Source of the DNA: Acorus gramineus | Lineage: Eukaryota > Streptophyta > Magnoliopsida > Acorales > Acoraceae | DNA: 64,000 nucleotides | NCBI GenBank assembly: GCA_030737835.1 | Contig: CM060857.1 | Location: 1,934,716-1,998,715, forward strand | Direction: 5' to 3' | Part shown: positions 1-11,283 of the stretch, piece after piece | Layout: each line of letters opens with the position of its first letter | How positions within the stretch are numbered: position 1 is the first letter of the stretch | Notes under the pieces: generated by a model | Seen by the model: only the letters and a program-made list of their open reading frames with translations | What the model was told of the DNA's origin: nothing | Databases searched by the model: none | Translations under genes and position numbers: made by a program

Positions 1-2627
1 AGGGTTTTGTAAAAAGAGAGTTTACACAAATTTCAATAGGGTGGTTCCTATTTATAGAGATGGTCAGGGCTGCATTAGGATCAACGGTCGATCTCTCCCT
101 GTCCCACAAATGGGGGGAGAGATCCTCGATCAGAGAGATTTGTTGTGATCTTTGAAGGATTTCGGGATCTCTTCATTAATAATCCTAGAGATCATATATT
201 ATGTTGGGATTTAATCCTCGTATCTGACTTGAATTTCTTTATAGTCAGATTAGTGGACCGACAGGCCTCACTCGCGAACTGTGGGTTTTTTAAGTCGTGA
301 GCCCTCGACAATCAGGTCATGGGCCATGAACACGAAGTGTTCTATCATTGGGCCTAGAAAAATGGCCCTTAAAAATATATACTTAAACAGTGAAATACAT
401 TTCTTTATATAAAAAAATAGTTAAATATATACTTAATGCGTTGACACATGTAATCTATTTTATAACCTCATCTATATTATAAAGAAATATTTTAAAAACC
501 GAACCGTTCGATAAACCAAAAAAATCACTGCATCAAGGGTCACTGGTTCAATTGTCAGGTTAATCTGATTTAAACTGTGACATAATTATAATTTAATAAA
601 TATATTAATGATCAACACTAAATAAAAAATATGAAATATTTTAAAAAACTTTGCATAAATTTTTTATTTAACATCATAATATGATTTAATATATAAAATT
701 TAAACTTTTTACTATATTTCATATTTCTATCAAATCATTCATTACAATTTGTATGAATAAAGAACAGATCGGTTTAATCAACCCATGCCAGTTGAGCTTT
801 ACCTTTTTTTTTATATTATTGGGTTTTAAGGGTAAACCAAACCTGAATTCAAAATAGGTGAATGTTTAACCAGTTCAATTGGCCGGGTCGGGTGGGGTTT
901 TAAAATATTGGCATAAAGGTGATGCTTCAACACTAATGTAATGTACCAAATTTTTTTTATAATTATTTTGAAAAAAATATATGGAATTATCTAGGGATAT
1001 ACTACACTTCTCATAATAATATGTGATTAATTATGTGTTTATATACTAAATTAAATCAAACAATTTGGGTCTATAGACATGATTAAATGTATTTTCATGC
1101 TTTTCATAAAAGATTATATACTACCGTGGTGAAATATATATATGTTACTTTTATAAAAAAAAAAAAAACATAGTAAAATATATTGTATTAAATGATTTCA
1201 TATTTTACATTAATAATATGACAACTACAAACAGACATGTAAAATATAGCAAGTGAGCCCCACACTCCGTGGCCTAAGTAGCTTCCAACATCTCCAGACT
1301 CGAGGGAATCTTTACATGAGTGGCGTTTAGATGTTGCTGCGGTTAATATAACCAAGCCCACCAATTCATGGGCTTTAACACTGTGACAATACAGGGTGCT
1401 GTTATACTTATTTTTTTTATAGTCCAAAATACAGTTCCATATATCTTATTAAAAATTCAATGAAACATATATCTCGTATCATTAAATTTTTTCTTGTACT
1501 TATTAAAAATGAGTTTATTAAATTCGAAATGGAGCGATATACATTTTTATTAGAGCATATGTCTTATTGGATGACGTGTACTATTTTAAAAAAAGCTAAA
1601 AAATGTGTGGTCTGAGTTTTAGTTTGTAAAAATGACTGAGTTTAACATTTTCCAACAATATATAGCTAGCTTTGAAAAAAGATAAAGTGGATTTTGTTTC
1701 TTCCGGTTGATTTGTCCATGGACTTATTAAAGGCTTAAAAATTGGACCTTTTGAATATTGATTTGCTCAGTCTGTTTGATAGCTTATTTGCAGTCTCATA
1801 TAATATAATAACACAGTATACATTACATTATCATAGCATATATGCTATATCACAATTTATAGAACTGCTAACTTTTGTCATTTTTTAAAAAGAAAGAGTA
1901 TACTTGTATATCTTAGTGTGTATGTGTATATATATTTCAAATTCATAAAACAATATTATGTATTTTATTGAACAATTATATTTTAAAAAAATAACAACTT
2001 GTAAAGACTGCACATGGGGCACAAAAGACTCAAATAAATGAATTTCAATAGCTCATCAACTAAACAAATGTAGTGAAATTAGCTTAAGGCAAAGTTGAAT
2101 TTAGCTATCCAAAATCTGAAGAAAGTGATGAATAGTATATCCAAACCAACATCAATGCGGTTGCGGAGTCCACAGGACACGGAGGTCTCAAAATATGGAC
2201 ACACACAAAAAACTAATTAATATAATGCACTTTACATCAATCGACCATTAATTACCTCATATTTTAGCAGTGAAGATTGTCGCTGTTAGCTTATTAGATG
2301 GTTTTGCGGTAAAAGAATCATTCATCTTTTGTGGTGGCCGGATCCCTTTTCTTTAATTACCCCTCTTGTTAAGTTCCATAGTGCACATCATACTGTTATT
2401 CTATGATCAATTGGATCTGACCAAGAGGCAGATTCAATTCATCACCAATCAGTGACCGAATTTGAATGTAATAGCATAATATATAACTCAATATACATGA
2501 AGTATTGTTTGTCACCCCCCCCCCCGCGTGAAACTCACATCAAACATGTACATCTCAGCCTGTAAAGACGACTTGCAATCACCCACCACGTACGAATTAA
2601 TTAATAATTAATGAGACAAACACCTAC
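1..2627. other. Intergenic A/T-rich stretch left of PSB27
   Basis: No coding region is supported here. The first 370 bases are less A/T-rich than what follows and read like part of a retrotransposon LTR or leader, but no paired LTR is visible in the window, so this is only a suggestion. From 370 to 2500 the DNA is A/T-rich with short homopolymer runs; the one recognisable repeat is the MITE copy at 1401-1646. The final 100 bases are the 3' flank of the minus-strand PSB27 gene and include a short C run near 2513. Confidence 0.5.
1401..1646. repeat. MITE-like family A, copy 1
   Basis: About 246 bases resemble 45969-46231 along their whole length, with shared blocks such as AAAATACAGTT near the left end, CTTATTAAAAATG in the middle and GGTCTGAGTTTTAGTT near the right end. 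The ends are short imperfect inverted repeats close to GTTAGACTCAGT. Weaker relatives are at 24805-25040 and, reversed, at 52640-52830. There is no coding capacity and I see no clear target-site duplication, so the superfamily is not assigned. Confidence 0.55.
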
Positions 2628-3155
2628 CTACCTGCCCCGGAGAAGTGCCTTCTCGACGGTGTCCATTTCCTCCAAAATCCTAGCCTTTCGCTTGGTGGGG
2701 ATGGGGGCGGTGGGACCGAAGCTGATGTAGTGTCCGGAGACTGCGTTGAGGGCGGAGTACATGTCCCGGAAGGAGACGCGGCCAAGAAGGGCCTTCTCCC
2801 TCCTGTACTTGGCCACCCAATCATTGGATGCCTCGCGGAGTTCGGCCACCGCCGATGCCACGTCTGGGTCCGTCTTGTTCTTGTTGATGGTCGTTCGAAT
2901 CTTGTTGATGATGTCCGAGGTCTCTTTCACGTACTCCTCGTCCATCGATGATGCCAGAGCGGGATACGCGCGGATCATCATGAGCATCAATGGCGCTGTG
3001 GCCAGCGAGAGTGTCATCTCTCGGCGCCGCCCTCTATTATAATTACCAGCTGCATTTGCATTAATGGAGGTGTTAATGCTGGTGTTGTTTACGGGGATGA
3101 TGGTTTTTTTAGTCTGGATTTGGGGCGGTGGTGTTAGGAGGGATGCGGAAGCCAT
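2628..3155 (-). CDS. PSB27-H1: Photosystem II assembly/repair factor PSB27-H1, chloroplast thylakoid lumen
   Basis: Single-exon gene of 175 residues. Psb27 is a small helical lumenal protein that binds the CP43 lumenal loop of photosystem II intermediates and assists assembly and repair of the manganese cluster side. Residues 1-42 are Ser/Thr/Asn-rich and basic, as in a chloroplast transit peptide. Residues 43-45 are Arg-Arg-Arg before a hydrophobic stretch ending in AYPALA, a twin-arginine lumenal signal with probable cleavage near residue 68. The mature part has the family hallmarks NDWVAKYRREKALLG, SFRDMYSALNAVSGHY and SFGPTAPIP, and ends KALLRGR. The start is the first ATG in the frame and the length fits the family. 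Neighbours are repeats. No base or residue looks damaged. Family assignment is secure; the H1 paralogue label rests on the lumenal presequence and C-terminal similarity. Confidence 0.95.
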   Translation of the reverse strand: MASASLLTPPPQIQTKKTIIPVNNTSINTSINANAAGNYNRGRRREMTLSLATAPLMLMMIRAYPALASSMDEEYVKETSDIINKIRTTINKNKTDPDVASAVAELREASNDWVAKYRREKALLGRVSFRDMYSALNAVSGHYISFGPTAPIPTKRKARILEEMDTVEKALLRGR

Positions 3156-4111
3156 GTTGTTTGTTTTAATAATTCTAGTCCAGTAGTTTTTGGGTTATGA
3201 TGATGATGATGATGAGAGGGGGCTTGAGAAGGAAGAGATCAGAGAGGGGTTCCGGGTCAGTGCCACGAAGGCTTATCTTCATCATATCCAAATGTGAAGT
3301 TTTATGTGGTTGACAATAGATTTCCCAATGTGCTTCATTGAGATGGCATTTTTTTTTTCTTTCCTTGAACGAAAACACCCAACCCTTCCTTCCTTCATGG
3401 GCCAAACCCGAAGCAAAACCCATGTTTTCAATCAAGGGCTTCTTTGTTGGTCTGATCCGTCTGTCTCAATTGAAACGGTTTGACTGGTTGTTCCCTACAT
3501 CAATCGGTAACAACGGAGAGACACGTAAGTGCTATTGCTGTGTCTCATTTAGGTGGATACATGTCACTCGCACCTTTGGTATGGTGGACTCCCCGTTTTC
3601 AAAATCATCTTCCATCTATTATATTTCTTAACAACCCGTCCAATGTGGCGTTCCATATCGCAGAAGACGTTATAAAAAATAAAAAAGAAAGTGAGCAATT
3701 GCGATTCTCATGGCGCATTGTGTGTCCATTTTAATAAAAATCAAAATTATTATTCCAACACATTTATGAACCATATCTATTTACATATATTTAATTTTAA
3801 ATTTTAATAATGTAACATGTGCATTGAATTAGACGTGTGGCTCACGCTTTTAAAATGCTAAACTTATAAATCTCATACACACACAAAATCAAATGACCAT
3901 GTCAGATATTGTACATGACCAAGTCATAATTATCATTCGAGCTCATTAATAAACCAAATCTATTTACATTTATTTGATTTAAATTTCAATAATGTAATAT
4001 ATGCATCCAATGAAACATGTGGCTCACACATTTGAAATACTAAACTAAAAAATCACACATACAAAATGAAATGACCAAGTCAAGATGTTATCCTAGGAAG
4101 AAAAAAAATAA
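3156..4111. other. Upstream region of PSB27 and A/T-rich spacer
   Basis: This holds the 5' flank of the minus-strand PSB27 gene. I could not single out a convincing TATA box or light-responsive element by eye. From about 3740 it becomes A/T-rich and includes two similar blocks, near 3770-3900 and 3950-4080, both running from AATCTATTTACAT-like sequence to a CACACA..AAATGACCA-like end. They look like a diverged direct repeat of about 185 bases. No gene is seen. Confidence 0.4.
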
Positions 4112-5371
4112 ATTAAAGACATTTATGTCCTTATAAATATGAAAAAATCCATATAAGTCCCTACTAAAATTAGGACAGACATACGAGTTTCTAAAAACTT
4201 AGAAAAATCCAATTATCATTCTGAATATTCCATCACATATAATTGTGTGGACATTGAAGTTCTTATAAACAGTCATAAAGATAAATTAGTCCCTGCAAAA
4301 GACAAAATTGTCTCTGAAAAACTTTTACATTAAATTGTGTACATATTGCAGTTCCTATAAACAATCATAAAGACAAATTAGTTCTTGCAAAAGATAAAAT
4401 TGACCCTGAAAGATTTTTATATTTAATTGGATAGACATTACAGTCCTTATAAATAATCGTAAAGATAAATTGGTCCGTGTAAAAGACAAAAATACCCAAG
4501 AATGATTTTTATATTTAATTGTATAGATATTGCAGTTCTTATAAACAATTATAAAGACAAATAATATAATTTTTTATTTATTTTTTCATCTTCTATCCTA
4601 TCTCTCACACTCCACCTTAAGATCTCAATTTGGATATAAATAAAAATATTTTAATCAGTAGAATGCATTCTTTTTACCTTTTATTTGTAGGAAAGTAAAA
4701 AAAGTAGCATGAGTTTATTAAAATTCTCTCTGCTAAGAATGTAAATAAACAAATTTTGTCGAAAATCATGTATATGTATTTCAAAGGAAGCAAACACCTT
4801 AAAGAAAATAGCATTATTCATTAGTTGTTCAGGTGGAGTGTGAGCAATAGAAAATATAAATAAAAAATTATATTATTTGTCTTTATGATTGTTTATAAAT
4901 AAATAAGGACTGCAATGTCTACACAATTAAATGTAAAAATCCTTCAGGGGCATTTTTGTCTTTTACAGGGACCAATTTGTCTTTACGATTATTTATAAGG
5001 ACTGTAATGTCTATCTAATTAAATATAAAAATCTTTCAGGATCAATTTTATCTTTTGCGGGGACTAATTTATTTTTATGATTGTTTATAGGGACTGCAAT
5101 GTGTACACAATTTAATGTAAAAGTTTTTCAGGGGCAATTTTATCTTTTATAGAGACTAATTTGTTTTTATGACCGTTTATAAGACTTCAAGGTTTACATA
5201 ATTATATATGATGGAATATTTTGGGAATATTCCGTTAAGTTTGGATGGAAATTTAACTCAGGGACGATAATTGGGTTTTTCTGAGTTTTCAGGGACTCGT
5301 ACGTCTGTCCCAATTTTAATAGGGACTTATATGTGTTTTTCTATGTTTGTAGGAACTTAGATGTCTTTAAT
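4112..5371. mobile_element. Foldback element (Mutator-like MITE) with long inverted arms
   Basis: The left arm (4112 to about 4600) is the reverse complement of the right arm (about 4840 to 5371), leaving a central spacer of roughly 250 bases. The ends are ATTAAAGACAT and its complement. The element is bounded by AAAAAAAATAA on both sides (4101-4111 and 5372-5382), an 11-bp candidate target duplication, although it is low-complexity. Within each arm a motif of roughly 110 bases recurs (GGACTGCAATGT...AAAGACAAA-type blocks), so the arms are themselves tandem repeats. There is no open reading frame. Long arms and 9-11 bp duplications fit Mutator-like foldbacks. A one-arm relative lies at 51980-52370. 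Confidence 0.8.
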
Positions 5372-6183
5372 AAAAAAAATAAAAAAAAGAATGGGACATG
5401 AAAAAATATATATTTAATTTAGATTTAATTTTGAAGTTAAAAGAATAAGATATATTAATAATTGAGGTTTGAGTAAACAATTAAGTTGAAATATGAATTG
5501 AAGATTAGAAAAGGATTTATATTTGATTTTGAATTTTAAAGAAAGGCTAAAGATTAAGGAGACAAGGCTGTGGATTTGTGTTTGAAAAAAGAAAAAAAGA
5601 TAAACGAGATTTTAGGACACGGGGTATATAGGGAGAGAGTGGATCACAATGAAAACAAAATTTCCATCTCATAGTTCGTTAATAAAAAATCCACCACAGG
5701 GAAATAAATGTTTTTTTTTCTGTTATATTTAAAAACTACATAGATAAAATTACACCAGAAAGAACCGCAGGAGGACAGGAAAGTTAAAAAAAATAATAAA
5801 AAAAGGAAGAAGAAGAAGAAAGGCTTAACACAAGTTTCAAATTGAACATCGTTGTAGCACCCACGATAGGCCTCCCGAACGCGTCTATGTGTTCCTATGG
5901 TTATGGTTTGATTAAATTACTTAATTAAGACTGGGTAAGGTCAGGGGGTCCAAAACATTCTTGTTTGACAAGAAAACACTTTTGATCAAGTCCACGTTCT
6001 TTGAGGATAAAAAAAGGTTTAAGAACGTCTAAAGCAAACTGTTTTTTTTTTTTTTTAGAAAGAAAGTGTTAGACTGGACTTTGTTTTCAAACCAAATGCA
6101 GTTCATAATTTTATTTAATTTCATGTCTTATTAAATAAAATATACATTTTTATAAAAAAATAAAAATTATATATCTATCTATA
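5372..6183. other. Spacer between foldback and Helitron
   Basis: A/T-rich DNA with poly-A and poly-T runs, for example near 6040, and a short GAA-repeat tract near 5805. I see no coding region, RNA gene or recognisable repeat family. Confidence 0.4.
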
Positions 6184-6457
6184 TCTATTCTATACTACCT
6201 ATAAAAGTACCAATCCAATAAAAACATTCACTTGACAGGTTTACCTTCCCAATTCTTGAAAATTCATTCCAATCCCAAATGATATTTTGTTTGACATATT
6301 TACCCTTTCAAATTATATGCCAATATGTGCATATATTAAAATATCATAAATAAATTCACACATGAAGTTTATGGTCAAGTTAATATATCTTAATTAATAA
6401 AAAAATCTTAATGTTATATATAATGCACATGTTACTAGATTAACCTATATATAATGC

Positions 6458-6492
<35 letters not shown>

Positions 6493-6629
6493 CTAAATTT
6501 TATATATCTTATATACATATCTAAATTTCTAAAATAATTAAATTATATATATATATACACACACTGTGTATATTTATACATACACACTACATATAAAAGT
6601 ATCTATATGTCTCTGAACATCGACCTCAT

Positions 6630-6944
6630 CCCAAACATTTTCCACACCAACGTTTCGTCATCCCAAACGTACATATTCCATTCCAACTATTTATCCCCCT
6701 TACAACTATTCAATTATTATTATTATTATTATTTTTTATTAATTAGTATTATTAAAGAGTCCATCATCCTTCATTTTCTTGGCCATCCCAAACATTTTCC
6801 ACACCAACGTTTCATCATCCCAAACGTACGTATTCCATTCTAACTATTCATCCCCCTTACAACTATTCAATTATTATTATTATTTATTAGTATTATTAAA
6901 GAGTCCATCACCCTTCATTTTCTTGGCCACTCGCTTCCCAAACG
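6630..6944. repeat. Direct tandem duplication, 157-bp unit, with ATT tracts
   Basis: The block starting CCCAAACATTTTCC at 6630 is repeated from 6787. The copies differ by a few substitutions and by the length of an internal (ATT)n tract, and both end near TTCATTTTCTTGGCCA. The first copy is preceded by a long (TA)n tract at about 6456-6490. It lies inside the proposed Helitron. Confidence 0.85.
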
Positions 6945-7945
6945 TATGCTACTTAAATGATTCATCCCCTTCCCCATTTACTCTCCGCTGATTGCATTTT
7001 TAGACCTTTCGTTTACTTCCCCTTTACAAGGATTTATTTCTTATTTATTCTGTTTTGAACAATGATATTATGATGTGAAAATCGCTAATGAAGACCTCTC
7101 ACCTCTCAACTATCAACCTCAACCCCATCGATCACAACTTTGACGTCATCCACCAAAGCATCAACAAGCCGTGAACTGCACATTCTCGGCCTCGAAAACA
7201 TCGTCGTCGCTGTCCTCCGCAATGCCCCCCCCCCCCCCCTCTCTCACCGTCGTGGCTCAAGACAATGACCACTCCACCAACATATTTAAAAAGTTCACCT
7301 ACAAGAACATCACTTCTTCTCACAAGTAATATCACGTCAATATATTTGAAATAGAACATAAATTGTTCTATATAATATATTCAAATGAAAAACATGATTT
7401 TTTTTATTAAAAAACATGAGTCTGTATTATAAAATTTGAGTCTGTATTAAAATGTGATTCTTTTAAAATAATACTATTCAAAATTATTCATAATGTATTT
7501 CATTTGATGTTTTGTATTTATTTTGATTATCATAATACAAGCTATGATATACCATTTGTATTATGGTTAACAAAATAATCATATTATTCACAAATATTCA
7601 TAATATATAATTATTTAATTTAATACACGCTATGATATCTTGATTTATAATATATGATTATTTATACTTGACAATATATATGTATTAATACTTAGATTAT
7701 GAATAATTATCATTTAATGCTATGTAGTTGAATCTATTCAATTCATTCTTTCAACTTAGCATTCCTGGATGGGATGGGATTACAAAGAATCGTCAATTAT
7801 TACTTTTTATGAAACCTTACAAAATGAAAATGAAAACCCTAACTATTCTTGACGCACAGATGAAAGGAGGCCGCGCGAGGGGAGGAGAAGAGGCGGAGGA
7901 GGTAGAGTTCAAGAAGCTTGTTGAGGTCTTCACGACCACTTGTCA

Positions 7946-8195
7946 ATGTCGAATACTGAGGATCACTTTGACCGCCTCTCGGACCTCTTCATTCTCACTA
8001 TATTCAGGTCACCAACGATAAGCACCTTCGTCGCTGCCCTGTTGTCTTTGCCGCTTCGACTCCTTCGCCTCCCTTGGCGATGATATCCTTTTTGGGGTCA
8101 CGGACTCCTCCTACCCCACCTCCTCCAATACGACCAAGTTACATCTAATTCATGTTATGAAGCCCCTTGTCAATCTTAGATCTCAAAATGGTTAA
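7946..8195 (+). pseudogene. F-box protein gene fragment, frameshifted, inside the Helitron
   Basis: From ATG at 7946 the frame reads an F-box start with DHFDRLSDLFILTIF. After a one-base loss it continues QVTNDKHLRRCPVV, and after a second frame change it reads RFDSFASLGDDILFGV and on to a stop near 8195. This matches the N-terminal F-box of the plant family related to Arabidopsis At5g46170 and AUF1, whose pattern is DHFDRLPD..LL.IFNKV.D.KAL.RC.VVSRRF. Only the first 80 or so residues are present and at least two frameshifts break them, so no protein is made. A less A/T-rich patch at 7085-7330 has broken frames and may be another captured piece, but I do not recognise it. Confidence 0.55.
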
Positions 8196-9071
8196 TCCGT
8201 TGATTTTTTTTTAAAAATATTCATCATTTAATCATTCATGAATGCTCCAAAAAGAAATATGACTTTGATTTATTATGTGGAGATGTGATGTTTTTTCATT
8301 AGTTTTTTAGAAATATGACTTTGATTTATTATGTGGAGATGTGATGTTTTTCCATTAGTTTTTTATATTCGTCAAGAATATTGTTAATGTATGACACCAA
8401 ATTTTTTTGTTATGCAGGCCTTGGGATATATCAGATTTATAATTGTATGACAATATATTTTGTTATTACTGTGTGCATTTAATTTGGCAAGGCGTGAGAA
8501 AGATCTAGCTTTTGCGTAACATGACATGATTTTGTGATAAATACACATGATATAGAATGATTTGATGTATGCCTTTTATTTTGTAGGATTAACACAGAAC
8601 TTTGATAGGAACCTTATTTGAAAAACATGAAGCAACGATCTCCGACGAGATCGTCAGGAAGGTGTTGCACGTATCAATGCTTGATGGATTTGGTGAATTC
8701 GCATGAGGTGTTTGTTATTTGGTTTGAAGCATCCATGCATGCTTTGTGAATGAAAATACTATTGCAATTTCAATGCAAATTATAAATATTTGAGATGTGA
8801 TTCCTTTAATTATTTTTAGTTTGTTTCTGTACTTTTATTCATTTCAATATTTGAGATGTGATTCCTCTTAAGTATTTATAACTTAATTATGTATTTATAT
8901 CAAAAGATGCTTAATTTCAGTGATCAATTGGCAATCTAAATAAAGTACGCAAGGTAGCATTTATTATTGGTTCAAGAGAATAAAAGTGATTAATTATAAT
9001 TTAAAGTACAATAATTGTTTATAAATACATTGTTCTTGTCAGAAACATCATAACTTAACTTGAAATTTATG

Positions 9072-9076
<5 letters not shown>

Positions 9077-9113
<37 letters not shown>
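9077..9113. repeat. (AAT)n microsatellite
   Basis: About twelve units of AAT inside the proposed Helitron. Confidence 0.95.
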
Positions 9114-9622
9114 TAAATCTGATGAAATTATATTTATGAACAATACATTATACATGTCAATAATTTTATAAATGATTTATCACTATATCGTAATGATATA
9201 TTTGATATTACATGTATTTGTTTGATATATTTAAACATGACTCACATCTTTTATAATGTCATATTTTTCTTTAGCATCATCTATGTGCATTTTCATATAC
9301 TATTAGACTTACACGTCATTTATGTACGTTTTTCTTTGTGCAATGCACATGTACATCAACTAGTACCAATTAATAAAATGGACTGATTTATAAAAAATTT
9401 CTAGAAATTTATATACCTCATTATATTTAGTGAATTACTATGAAATAGATGAAATATAACAACTTTAATAATATAATATTATATAATCTCCCAAATCACA
9501 AACACACGCCCAACCATCCAACAAAAAAAAAAAAAAAAGAAGAAGAAGAAGAAGAATATTATAAAAATAACGAAAATCTAACCGGGCATTGATAACATCT
9601 ATTGCCAAGGTCTCTTATACTT

Positions 9623-10030
9623 ACCCCTCGTTTGAAACGGGAATAGATTTTATTCTAAAGTATACATTTTATCCAAGCATAAGTGAGTATAAATAAAGAT
9701 AAAATAATTTTATGTTTGATTGTGTTTTAAATTATTTTTGTTGGTAATTATTTTTGTTGGTAAACGTAAGAATAAATATTTTGTTGTTTTGGTAAAATAT
9801 GAATAAAGTATGGATAACTATTTATAAAAGGTAAAAAAATAATGATAGTTGATTTTACAGATGATTTATAAGAGGTGATAACAATTGATTTGACAGTGGG
9901 CCCATATATTATTTGGGTGGAATAACCTAGGATAACTTTAATTACAGGGGTTGATTGAAATCCATATACTACTTTATCAAGGTTTATTTTGACATACTTT
10001 ATTAGGGGTTATTCAGAGTAAACAAACACT
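9623..10030. repeat. MITE-like family B, copy 1
   Basis: About 410 bases align with 31756-32215 over most of their length. Shared blocks include GAGTATAAATAA, GTGAATAAAGTATGG-like and AATAATGATAGTTGAT, followed by a GGGTGG.ATAACCT block and CATATACTACTTTAT. The outer ends resemble CCC.TTTGGATA and its complement, better preserved in the second copy. There is no coding capacity. Confidence 0.65.
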
Positions 10031-11283
10031 TAAATTTTTTATCCAGGGTTATCCGTGCTTATCCAGGGTCTGATTTTAAAGAGATTTTGTATGATTTCAA
10101 AAAGATTTAAAGGAGTTAAAAGAAGATTTTGTCCCTAATAATAATAGTAAGAAAAACGTCAAAACCAAACAAATTAATGGAAAAAAAAACTCTCTCGAGA
10201 AATGAAATCGTCTGAAGTCTCCGTTTCACATTTATTAAACAAAACAAGCAACAAACAAATTAAAAAAAACATTGATTTCATTATTAATTGCATACATCCA
10301 TCCATCGCGGGGACGTCGATACCGTCGATATCCTTTTCTACTTGTTTGTTTGTTTCCTTGGTTTCCTCTTCTTTCTGGGTTTCGGGGGGGCGATACATAA
10401 CAATTCTATATATTTTATTTTATTTTATATAAAAAAAAAGAGGAAAAGGAGCTCCCTTTTTTCATGGGTTTGATCTTTTGATTTCTCTTTTAAAGATCCA
10501 GTCCTTCTGCTCCGTTGGGTTTGCTCCATTCATCTGTTTCGTAGGGAGGGAATAAAAAAAGAGGGGGCAATTGAAAGGTCGTTGTGGCGTCTGAGGTTGT
10601 TTTCGTTTGCTGCTACATACACAATTCCGACCTTTCGGTTGGATTTGAATTTGAGAACAAATAACCGGTCCGCGTGATTTGTGGGTTTTTGTCTATTTAT
10701 TGTTCATCCTTAAAGCCATATCACATGAGAGAAAGTGAGGGGGGAGAGGGAGGAGGTTGGCCTTGAGTTGGAGTTGATGGAGTTCTCTTCAAGGAAGTTC
10801 TTCTAAGAAGTCAAGCAAACAAAACACAACAGGTTTCCCTTCCCTTCCTTTCCCCGTGTTTCTTTTCAAATTCCTTGCCTTTGCGAGTCTTTCAATCAAT
10901 TTTTATTCTCCCCAGGAAAACAAATTTGTATTTATTTCCGGGTTATTTTGGGATTCTGTAATTTATTATTATTATTAATTTTTTATTTTTATTTTTATTT
11001 TGGGCGGGGTAGAGTTTCGTCTAAATTAGCTGTCTATAAATTTACGATTACGAAAAATAGGACCTTTGTGGACCGGTTTCCCCTCCTCTCCTCTCCTTTC
11101 TTCCTCTACCACCTTTCATTAAACCCCAACACAACAAATAAAAAAAATCCAACCTCTCTCTCTCTCTCTGTCCTTGTCACCGTCTCTTCTTCTTCTTCTT
11201 CTTCTTCTCCCCCTCCTCCTCCTCCTCTCACTCTCTCTCTATCTATCTCCTCGTGAGTGTGTCCAGGGGGGAGGAGAGGAACC
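10031..11283 (+). promoter_or_regulatory. Upstream region and pyrimidine-rich 5' leader of the DUF789 gene
   Basis: From about 10800 the plus strand becomes rich in C and T with TCCCTTCCC blocks. Between 11075 and 11250 it has a (CT)n run, a (CTT)n run and CCT repeats ending just before ATG 11284. Such tracts are typical of plant 5' leaders. CAACAG followed by GTTTCCC near 10830 could be part of a leader intron, but I cannot define one. No single TATA box stands out. The open frames here are low-complexity and not supported as genes. Confidence 0.5.

Larger units (their letters stand above)
6184..9363 (+). mobile_element. Probable non-autonomous Helitron carrying gene fragments
   Basis: The left end begins TCTATTCTATACTACC after an A (TC at 6184; TCTATACTACC from 6189 is the alternative). 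The right end is CTAG at 9360-9363 followed by T. Just inside the right end is a hairpin TGTGCA-A-TGCACA and then 14 bases to the end, matching the Helitron rule of 5' TC, 3' CTRR, a subterminal hairpin and insertion into AT. There is no Rep/helicase reading frame. The interior holds a 157-bp tandem duplication, a less A/T-rich fragment at about 7085-7330 and an F-box gene remnant at 7946-8195. Captured gene pieces are typical of plant Helitrons. The ends are seen directly; the classification is an inference from them. Confidence 0.6.

Noticed and set aside
10948..11256. Reading frame in the leader of the DUF789 gene
   Set aside because: It is made of homopolymer and CT/CTT repeats, has no ATG start and lies in the leader.
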